Shown: positions 55,970-64,000 of the stretch, piece after piece
How positions within the stretch are numbered: position 1 is the stretch's first letter
Layout of the letters: every line of letters begins with the position of its first letter
Source: Rhynchosporium graminicola
Lineage: Eukaryota; Ascomycota; Leotiomycetes; Helotiales; Ploettnerulaceae
DNA: 64,000 nucleotides
Direction of reading: 5' to 3'
NCBI GenBank assembly: GCA_900074885.1
Contig: FJUW01000015.1
Location: 229,906-293,905 of the forward strand
The notes under the pieces: generated by a model
Told to the model about the DNA's origin: nothing
What the model saw: only the letters and a program-made list of their open reading frames with translations
The model's database searches: none
Translations under genes and position numbers: made by a program

Positions 55970-58288
55970 GATGAGATTTGCGATGTATGAGCGACAATAG
56001 ATGTGATGTAGATAGACAGTTCGTGGGGTTTGTTATCTTCGTGGGTTGGTCGAGGGAATTGTCAGCTGCCTAGTTGACTAGGTTGACTGATGTTGAAGTT
56101 GATAACAGGAATTTCGGTGGTTGGGGAGAGGGGAGAGGGAAGGTTGCGATCAGATGGCAATCTCTTTTGCGCAGGGGATTCCGTCTGACTGCTAGTTGCG
56201 CGGCAAAGTAGCACAGTGGCGAGGTAATTGGCGATCAACGGACAAAGAGCAAGTTATACCGGCTGATAGTTTTCCTGCGATTGTGTTCGCTGTCGCAACA
56301 GTTGATGAATCGATCAGTCGAATATTGATGAGGAGGCAGAGAAGAGGTGAGGGGAGGTGAGGTTGTTGACGTCTGGATAATAGTGCAGCCCCAATTCCCA
56401 GCCAACAAAAGGCGCTACGAAGGCACTTAAGGTATGTACACCTAAGTAGGTACTTATACCTAATTACATTAAGTACAGTTGCCAGAAAAAGCTCGAGCTG
56501 AGCTGAGCTGCCCCTGTCCTGTGTGTTCTGGACCATGTCGTCGCCTCTGCGCTATAGGACCTGAACTGAAAAAGCGGACTTACTGTAATGTTTTATTTTG
56601 TGTTTAGTTCTACGCTCTCACTATTATATCAAGTTCCTTTCCTCTCAGTTGTCCTCAATTGCATTGCTAGTACCGTACTCGTGACGTTCCTATATGCTAC
56701 CTGTACCTGTACCTACCTCCTGGTCAACGAACACGCCCAGGACCGCGAAAGTCATCGGATATAGTATTGTACTGTACATGGCCTCGCGACCTGGTGCGAC
56801 TGAGATTTGCGTGTGCGTCATAATTACCCCACCACCACCACAAGCAAGAGAAGCTGAAGACTAGGGTAAAACACACCTACATATCATACTGTATCAGGTC
56901 TTTCATTGTACTTATACTGTAATGATTAAAGCCCAAGTGCGTCATTTTCATCAGAGGGTTGCACCGCACGTGAGCGGTTGACAATTTCCACAGCCAGTAC
57001 TTATATTACAGTAAAGCTACTGCCTCCACACATCTGTGCTTTTTCAGGCATTGGTATCCGGTGCAGATGTTCCACCAAAGTGCTGTACTCTATCTTATGA
57101 ACGTGGTTTCGGATACTAAAAGTCTTATGATAGTTTCATGACTTTTGTCAAAGAGTGCGCGAGCTCCCTCCCCTCTGTCGATGAGCAGTTGCGCTGCCTC
57201 AATGGACTGCTTCTTCCCCATCCAGAGGACCCCTCCCTAAAAAGAAACTTTACATGCTGGTCTATCAGATCATCCATCCATTACCATATTTGGGCTTCAA
57301 ATGACTGAATCTAGCCATCTGTAGCTATGCTGATTCGAATTTGTTATAAGTATCGCTGTCACCGGAGCTGGAATATGACAAGTTCGTTGTACTAGTACTC
57401 TATACATACTCCGTAGGCATGTAGGCATTGGCGGTAGGGACACTGGCCGAGACATTGCAGATTGGAGAATCAATTGACTCGGGAGTCGGGAGGGATTGAA
57501 TGGCGAAACAGACGCTGAGATATCACTCCTTTGTCCCAAAGATGCACATATACTCGCCGGTGGACCTCTGAACATATTTCAAATCCGACCATCTACTCTA
57601 TACTATCATACTCCCTCATTCATAGAAGCTTCATGTGATTCTCAAGATATATCCCGCAGTCGTCTTCTACCTGCACTTGCATATCTCGTCCCGGCATCTA
57701 CTCTTCCTTATCAGGACTATCTGGATACAGATTAGAGTGGCCAACCAATTGTTGTCCTCCAGACCACACCTAACATAAATAACATCATGTACGTCTCAGC
57801 CGGTTGCTTTCTTTCAAATTGTGTTCTCCACGTTGGGTATTATACTGCACACGAGGCGGAACGTCACACTGCATGGTTTGCCAATGCTGACGCCTCGTCT
57901 TGTCTCTCTCTCCTCCTCTCTCCTCTGCCGCCCATCCAAATTCTGCACTGGTACTCTGTGCTCTGCCGAAGACTTGCAAACTGACAAAAGTTTCCAGACG
58001 TCTTCTAGAAGACTGATCGAAGCTTCCTTCCTCATCCAATCACATCGAGATCAAACAACTGTCCGTGCCCTACCTTACTGTACCTCTACCTTCCTTCACA
58101 GCTCCCATTGCCCCTCCCTCCCGTCCCTCCCCTCCTTCTTGGACACGACGAATCTCTCTCACCATTGTATTGCATTGCATTTCATTGCTCTCTCCTTTTT
58201 GCGTGCCCTATCCTCTCAGCTACCAACAACCTCTCTATCTCTTCTTCATCCGCAGCATACTCCTTTGGACTTTAAATCATCAGCGTCA
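55970..58288. promoter_or_regulatory. long divergent region CBM48 gene / PKA regulatory subunit
   Basis: This is the largest gap in the window. It holds the CBM48 promoter and the distal promoter and leader of the PKA subunit gene, with CT-rich tracts at 57895-58270 typical of fungal leaders. AAGTAGGTACTTATACC lies near 56444-56460. Long promoters are usual for signalling genes. No protein gene was found, and a non-coding RNA cannot be excluded. Confidence 0.45.
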
Positions 58289-58359
58289 GTAAGTATTTCC
58301 CCCTCGTATGGTTGTTTATGTCCTGCATGGATGAGCAATGCTGATCCTGTACTATCCAG
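58289..58359 (+). other. predicted first 5' UTR intron of PKA regulatory gene
   Basis: GTAAGT donor at 58289, CTGAT branch-like site and ATCCAG acceptor at 58359, 71 nt. It lies in the leader, before any start codon of the main frame. Prediction from signals only. Confidence 0.5.
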
Positions 58360-58422
58360 CTGTTGATTCCTGCTCAGGCAACAGTACCCAAAGTACTGGT
58401 ATTTTTCGAATTAAACGCCGCT

Positions 58423-58512
58423 GTAAGTCGACAAACGACATGAATATCAGATTTCCTCGTATCCTCGCTTTCATGGGTACTAGTCATTTGCTAACCAAAT
58501 ACTTTTCTACAG
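58423..58512 (+). other. predicted second 5' UTR intron of PKA regulatory gene
   Basis: GTAAGT donor at 58423, GCTAAC branch site and CTACAG acceptor at 58512, 90 nt. Together with the first intron it leaves a 63-nt non-coding exon. The two could also be removed as one 224-nt intron. Confidence 0.5.
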
Positions 58513-58645
58513 ACACACTGTTTGGCTGTTGACCTACCTCCAACGACGGTATACAGCCCATTAAACACGCATACCGCAGTGTCAGATTCCGGAGCCAACA
58601 AGTTCTGTGAAAGACATTGTCTAAACACATATCAGATCCCGTCGA

Positions 58646-60075
58646 ATGTCCCTGCCATCCTCTTACCTACAAGAAATCAACAGTCTCAACCAAGAGATCC
58701 TTCAAACACAACCTACCGACATTGTTCAATTCTGCGCCAATTACTTCGCACGGCGTCTTGAGCTTGATCGTACTCAATTTCTTCTGGCAGATAGTCCGAA
58801 AGCCCACGAAATGTCTGGAAGCACATTTCCTGGTCGTCTTGGTACGAGTGTCAATCCCTTCGGTGGTGATGGTGGTGCGGGAAACGACCAACTGAGCTCT
58901 GGCGCAATCTCTAAGGTCATGGAGGAGGACGAGAATGATACAATCACATCACCAACAACAGGAACTTTTGGATTTAGTCAGAGCACCGCCTTTGGATCTC
59001 CCTTCGGAGGTGATGCCAGTGGGGAAGGCCCTCCATCCTCCTTCAAGCCTACAAGTGCAGAAGGCTTCCCACCACATTATGGCATGGGAAGGCGAGTCTC
59101 GGTTTCAGCAGAGTCGCTCAATCCTACGGCTGCTTCAAATGACAATTGGACGCCGCCTTTCCATCAAAAAACCGAAGACCAGCTATTACGCCTGAAGAAA
59201 TCTATCCAACAAAACTTTCTGTTCAGCCACCTCGACGATGAGCAGAGCTCCCAAGTACTTGGGGCTCTGGTAGAAAAGCCAATTCCTGCCAAAGGCATTA
59301 AGGTATGTATCCCGGTTGGCTTGTTGCACCTCATAGCCAGAATTCGTAAGCCGAATGTCTCATACTAACACATTTCCGTTAGGTAATTACTCAAGGCGAC
59401 CAAGGAGATTTTTTCTACGTGGTCGAGAAAGGATCATTTGATGTCTACGTCAATCCCAGCGGTTCCTTGCAAACCGGGCTAGATGGTCTTGGGAAGCAGG
59501 TAGCTACAATTCAGTCAGGTGGATCGTTCGGAGAATTAGCACTTATGTACGGCTCTCCCAGAGCTGCTACAGTCATCTCCAATGAGGCAGGATGCACACT
59601 TTGGGCTCTCGACCGTATCACATTCCGCCGAATCTTGATGGACTCTACCTTCCAACGCCGCCGGTTGTACGAGAGTTTCCTCGAGGAAGTTCCCATTCTT
59701 TCGACTCTGACCAAGTATGAAAGGTCGAAGATTGCAGATGCTTTGGAGACTCAAAAATTCCCAGCTGGCACTACAATCATCAAGGAAGGTGACGCCGGCG
59801 AAGCTTTCTATCTTCTTGAAAGTGGTGAGGCCGATGCTTTCAAGAGTGGCGTACAGAATCCCGTCAAATCATACAAGAAAGGGGACTACTTCGGGGAGTT
59901 AGCTTTACTGAACGATGCCCCAAGAGCTGCCAGTGTAATCAGCAAGACCGAAGTCAAAGTTGCCACGCTCGGCAAGGACGGTTTCCAAAGATTGCTTGGT
60001 CCTGTTGAGAGCATTATGAGAAGAACGACATATGATGAAGGAGTAGAGGCAGTTGATCCTCTTCACCATGTTTAA
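58646..60075 (+). CDS. pkaR: cAMP-dependent protein kinase regulatory subunit
   Basis: Two exons, 58646-59302 and 59383-60075, give 449 residues. It binds and inhibits the PKA catalytic subunit until cAMP is bound, controlling growth and development. The N-terminal dimerisation helix is MSLPSSYLQEINSLNQEIL and DIVQFCANYFARRLEL. The inhibitory site is RRVSV at 149-153 with Ser152, so this is a type II-like autophosphorylated regulator. Two cyclic-nucleotide-binding domains follow, with phosphate-binding cassettes FGELALMYGSPRAATV (near 268-283) and FGELALLNDAPRAASV (near 389-404). All key Gly-Glu and Arg residues are kept. The 80-nt intron begins after GIK at 59303 with GTATGT and ends TTAG. 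A long leader with probable introns precedes it. Confidence 0.97.
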
Positions 60076-60437
60076 TGATAGCATGTTTATTGTTCTGAGT
60101 TTCAGCTTTTATGATTGGCAGGCGTTAGAATGGTTACGTTCGTTTTGTTAGGAGATACAACTGGCTTCGGTGCCCCGGATACCTTTGATGCAGAGAGTCA
60201 TGAATTCTTTCAATGATCAATATAAATAAAATTCCTCCACTTGACCCTGTCCACCAATGATTGCTTTGCTTGTATACGTTTTCGGTCTGACCAGACTTGG
60301 CATACTGTTACAAGCTCCCCACGCCTTGAAATAGCTTCTCGTAGCCTTTCAAACTCCATCAAACGCCATTCCATGCAATGCACCAGGTTTTCATCTCAAA
60401 TTTCAAAAAACGGCTTTCCTCTTCCCAGTGAAGCTAC
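60076..60437. terminator. convergent 3' region of PKA subunit and SPF27 genes
   Basis: Tail-to-tail spacer with an ATAAATAAA-like poly(A) word near 60221-60230. No gene is seen. Confidence 0.4.
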
Positions 60438-61070
60438 TCACAGAGCGCCCTCCCTCCTCCTCTCCAAAATCTCCCTCCTAACCCCCTCGGCAGCAACTTC
60501 TGTCTCCAGCACCCTTCCCACGCCCCTCTTCCACCCCTCTTCTAATCCTTTAATCTCTCCCGCAACCGCCTCCTGCTTATTCTTCCTCTCAATAATAACC
60601 CTATCAATGTCCCCCTTCCTCTCCTCTAACTCCCTCTCCAGTCCCCTCAACACATCCTCCAACTGTCTATTCCCCTCTAACCAGGCATTCTTCCCGTACT
60701 TCTCTAGTAAGTTGAGGTTGGAGAGACGCCCAGAGAGGTAGGACTGGGAGGTGTATGCGTTTTGTAGGGCGGCGCGCCATTGGGCTAGGGCTTCGGGGGA
60801 TTTCGAGTCTGTGTCTGGGGCGTCTTGAGATTCGTAGCGTGCGGTGGATATGCCTGTTATGGCTTCCTTGGCTTCGATACGCGCGAACTCGGATTGTAGC
60901 AGAGGAGTGAAGTTCTGTGGTAGGAAAGGAGGTAGGGACTCGTGGGTTTCTTCTGAGGCATGGGCAGAGGCTTCGGCGAGGATGAGGGATAGTGCGGAGG
61001 CGCGTTCTGAGGCGCTGGGTTCGGCGTCGATGTAGGGAAGGGATTCATGGATTGCGTTTGTGAGAGGCAT
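60438..61070 (-). CDS. cwf7: pre-mRNA-splicing factor SPF27 (BCAS2 family)
   Basis: Single exon of 210 residues from ATG 61070. SPF27/BCAS2 is a core member of the Prp19 complex (NTC) that activates the spliceosome. The start MPLTNAIHESLPYIDAEPS is typical. The family hallmark is present: YTSQSYLSGRLSNLNLLEKY followed by GKNAWLEGNRQLEDVLRGLE. The C-terminal 80 residues form a long helix or coiled coil (ELEERKGDIDRVIIERKNKQ and on). The frame stays open upstream to 61166 without conservation. A GTGAGT word overlaps the stop (GCTCTGTGAGT), so a spliced alternative end is conceivable but not needed. Confidence 0.93.
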   Translation of the reverse strand: MPLTNAIHESLPYIDAEPSASERASALSLILAEASAHASEETHESLPPFLPQNFTPLLQSEFARIEAKEAITGISTARYESQDAPDTDSKSPEALAQWRAALQNAYTSQSYLSGRLSNLNLLEKYGKNAWLEGNRQLEDVLRGLERELEERKGDIDRVIIERKNKQEAVAGEIKGLEEGWKRGVGRVLETEVAAEGVRREILERRREGAL

Positions 61071-61573
61071 TTTGAGGTTCGTTTTGAGTTTCTCGCGGGT
61101 TTGTGTATTTAGCTTGTAGATGCTGAATCCGTGGAGTGTAAATGCTGAACTAAATCTCGAAATCAATATCGAATTGCGTTTGACGCTGCTGTGGATAGGC
61201 CGATAATTTCCGCAAGGTTGAGAGCAGCTTAAAAAGTCTGTTCGGGATAAACTACCTGGCTTGATTGCCAGGGAGGAAAGTACTTCGAGTTTAATGGAAT
61301 TATCCGAGCTTTTGAAATACCAGTCTACCTCACTGGTTTCTCAGACACAATATTTGGAGACAAAAGAAGATATGCCAAAATTGAGTCATGTTAGCGGTTC
61401 GTCGCCTTGCGCTCGAGGCTGCAAGTCTAGGATAGCTCGGAGGAAGCTACAACCAAGCTCTTAGTATTGATATTCTACCTCAAGCTTACCAATAGGAAAA
61501 TAATGACTTGATCAACACACGACCCTCTGGAGGGAAACACTTATTTAAAGCTTCAACCAAATCTTGTATAATC
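61071..61573. promoter_or_regulatory. divergent promoter SPF27 / ceramidase
   Basis: Half-kilobase spacer between two start codons pointing apart. Nothing else is seen. Confidence 0.4.
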
Positions 61574-63975
61574 ATGGAATCTCCGCTTGAGTCGAAGGCC
61601 GGCCCTTCCAAAGCAGATTCACAGTGGCAAGAGCAGAGAGAGCCCTCGTCGTGGCAAAGGCAAAGGAGAGCATGGGCGAGGATCGCAATTGTAGTCCTGG
61701 CGATGTCGCTAGCATGGACAATATTCATTCATCTCTGTGGACATTGGAGAGATACTGGACGTTCTTGGAGATTCGACTGGGGTGAACAGGAACATGTTGC
61801 TAGCGAGAAGGGCAGTCAGTACTTACTGGGTGTGGGAAAGGCGGACATTACTGGGTAAATCTTGTTTAAGTTTAAGCTTAAATCAAGTAAAAGTACTAAT
61901 TTTTTAACAGGCCCGTAGTTGAGATCAATATGATGGGCTATGCAGATACTAAACAGGTTGGATCTGGGCTACGGCAACGACTCTATTCCCGAGCCTTTAT
62001 TGTGGGAGATGTGAACCATCCCGAAGACAGGTTCATCTACCTTGTCTTAGACACACAGTCCGGTGACACAGCAGTCAGATATGGCATTTTAGAAGGGCTT
62101 ACAGAACTCGGTCCGGATTATGCGGTTTATGGACAGCATAATATTGCTGTTACTGGAACACATTCACATTCTGGTCCCGGCGCATGGCTTAACTATCTAC
62201 TACCGCAAATCACCAGCAAGGGATTTGATAAGCAGAGTTATCAAGCTATCGTCGATGGTGCTGTTCTGTCTATACAGAGAGCACAAGCCAGTTTGCAGCC
62301 TGGTTACTTGACCGTTGGATCCACGAAAGTGTTTGGTGCCAATATTAACAGAAGTCTTTACGCTTACCTCGCCAACCCGGAAGAGGAGAGGGCGAAGTAC
62401 AACGAGAGTGCCGTGGACGATGGCTCTGTTGAGAAGACTTTAACACTTCTAAAATTCCAGCGGGCCTCTGATGGTAAAAGTACCGGTGTTCTCACCTGGT
62501 TTCCCACTCATGGAACATCGATGCTGGGCAATAACACTCTCATTTCTGGAGACAACAAAGGTGTTGCGGCCACTTTGTTCGAGAAGAGCTTTTCCGCGGA
62601 TGATAACGTCGCTGAGGGTTACGTGGCAGGGTTCTCGCAAGCAAATGTTGGAGATACCAGTCCGAATGTCCTCGGAGCCTGGTGTGAGGACGGGTCTGAT
62701 CAAAAGTGTAGCTTCAGAAATAGTACCTGCAGTGATGGTAAGAGTCAGTACTGCCATGCTCGTGGCCCATTTTTCAGAGTGAAAGATAATGGTGCTTCAT
62801 CCTGCTATGAGGTTGGAAAGAGACAATTCGAGCCTGCAAGAAATTTATACGATCATCTCGATACCGAAGGAACATCCATCATTGGCTCATCTGTCAAGTC
62901 ATTCCACACTTTCCAAGACATGACCAATTTCAGCTTCCCCTTAGCCAACGGGAGCTATGCGCATACATGCCCAGCAGCTTTGGGGTATTCCTTTGCTGCG
63001 GGCACCTCTGACGGACCTGGCGCTTTTGATTTCACCCAAAATGATCCCAAAGATCCAAATGCTTCACCTGTCTGGAGAGTCGTTTCTGGCCTGATCAAGG
63101 AACCTAATGAGGATCAAAAGCGTTGCCACTATCCCAAACCTATTCTACTCGACGTGGGAGAGCTCCAAAATCCGTACCTGTGGACGCCAAATATAGTTGA
63201 TGTCCAAGTCCTGCGCGTAGGACAGTTAGTGATAATCGTCAGCCCAGGAGAGGCGACCACAATGGCCGGCCGCCGTTGGAAAGAGGCTATCCACGATTCA
63301 GCTTCTTCTCTCGCACTTTCCGCCTCGCCATCCGTTGATCCATTTGTAGTCCTGGGTGGTCCAGCAAACAGCTACACGCATTACATCGCTACGACGGAAG
63401 AATACGGTATTCAGCGTTATGAAGGGGCTTCAACACTTTACGGACCATACACACTAAACGCATACATCAACTTAACGCTCAGCTACCTCCCGTATCTCAG
63501 CTCATCATCAACCGCTCGTCTTTCTCCAGGCCCCTTGCCGCCAGATAATCGCAACCGCTCTCTCTCCTTCATTACAGGCGTCGTCTACGACGGTACACCG
63601 ATCTTCAAGCATTTCGGCGACGTCAAAACAGACGTTCGACCCGCATACAAGATAGGCGACCTTGTGTCCGCTACTTTCGTAGGAGCGAATCCGCGCAACA
63701 ATCTCCGTTTGGAGCAAACCTACGCTGCGATCGAAAGGCTCGATACAGATACCGCTCAGTGGGCTAGAGTCAGAGACGATAGTGATTGGAGCTTGGTCTT
63801 CAATTGGAAGCGCACTAGTAGTGTATTGGGTACGAGTGAAGTTGAGATTGTTTGGGAGACGGAGGATTGGGCTGAGGTGGGACAGTATAGGGTGAGGTAT
63901 TATGGGGACTCGAAGGCGGCCGGAGGTACGATTACAGGGTTTGAGGGGGTTAGTGCGGAGTTTGTCCTGGTTTGA
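61574..63975 (+). CDS. neutral ceramidase
   Basis: Two exons, 61574-61854 and 61911-63975, give 781 residues. Neutral ceramidase hydrolyses ceramide to sphingosine and a fatty acid. A cytosolic N-terminus is followed by one hydrophobic helix (IAIVVLAMSLAWTIFIHLC, about 37-55), a signal anchor rather than a cleaved peptide, so the catalytic part should face the ER or secretory lumen. The catalytic domain opens with GVGKADITGPVVEINMMGYA. Metal-binding histidines lie in VTGTHSHSGPGAW (H178, H180) and WFPTHGTS (H294). The nucleophile is Ser344 in QANVGDTSPNVLG. The C-terminal Ig-like domain includes DVRPAYKIGDLVSATFVGAN and ends GVSAEFVLV. Many N-glycosylation sites are present. The gene is complete, ending 25 nt before the window edge. 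An ORMDL gene, also of sphingolipid metabolism, is at the other end. Confidence 0.95.
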
Positions 63976-64000
63976 TATTTGTAATAGGTAAGGACGGTAA

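Noticed and set aside
20067..64000. A secondary-metabolite or defence cluster around the mpaB-like, transporter or phosphatase genes
   Set aside because: No polyketide synthase, NRPS, terpene cyclase, P450 or cluster-type regulator lies nearby; the neighbours are housekeeping genes.

Overview
The window reads as nuclear DNA of a filamentous ascomycete (Pezizomycotina; gene content and protein style fit Leotiomycetes, but that placement is inference). Genes lie on both strands and are split by short introns, mostly 45-110 nt, with GT...AG ends and CTAAC/CTGAC-like branch sites 8-20 nt before the acceptor. Almost every gene is a recognisable eukaryotic housekeeping or fungal family. I rebuilt 27 protein genes by joining open frames at splice signals and checking phase. 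All splice sites are predictions from sequence alone. I recognised no rRNA, tRNA, CRISPR array or transposon by eye, and small RNA genes could have been missed.

Layout. 0.1-9.1 kb: GPI-type cell-wall protein with acidic Cys repeats (-), ORMDL regulator of sphingolipid synthesis (-), Air1/ZCCHC7-like zinc-knuckle protein (+), tandem DUF427 protein (+). 9.6-18.9 kb: clamp-loader subunit RFC5 (+), RNA exonuclease REX3 (-), ROG1-type lipase (+), ankyrin protein (+). 20-29.2 kb: WD40 protein of MAPKBP1/WDR62 type (-), mitochondrial RRG9 (-), mpaB-type oxygenase-like membrane protein (+), calcipressin (-). 30.6-38.8 kb: RNA polymerase II subunit RPB3 (+), mitochondrial dicarboxylate carrier DIC1 (-), mitochondrial Phe-tRNA synthetase (+), a small Gly-rich protein (+), complex III subunit QCR8 (-), prohibitin PHB1 (+). 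39.8-51.6 kb: SLC6-type transporter carrying a frameshift (+), MFS-like transporter (+), snoRNP protein NHP2 (-), RNase H-fold protein (-), secreted histidine phosphatase (-). 53.1-64 kb: CBM48/Crp1-like protein (-), PKA regulatory subunit (+), spliceosomal SPF27 (-), neutral ceramidase (+).

The genes do not form one pathway or a secondary-metabolite cluster. Themes are mitochondrial function (RRG9, DIC1, Phe-tRNA synthetase, QCR8, PHB1 within about 14 kb), RNA metabolism (REX3, Air-like, NHP2, SPF27, RPB3), lipid and sphingolipid turnover (ORMDL, ROG1-like, ceramidase) and signalling (PKA regulatory subunit, calcipressin). I found no convincing new multi-gene system. The observations most worth testing are a predicted 5-nt microexon that completes the carrier signature of DIC1, a single-base frameshift inside the SLC6 transporter, a 10-bp duplication at the stop of the RNase H-like gene, two predicted 5' UTR introns in the PKA regulatory subunit gene, and a G1/S-type promoter element cluster before RFC5.
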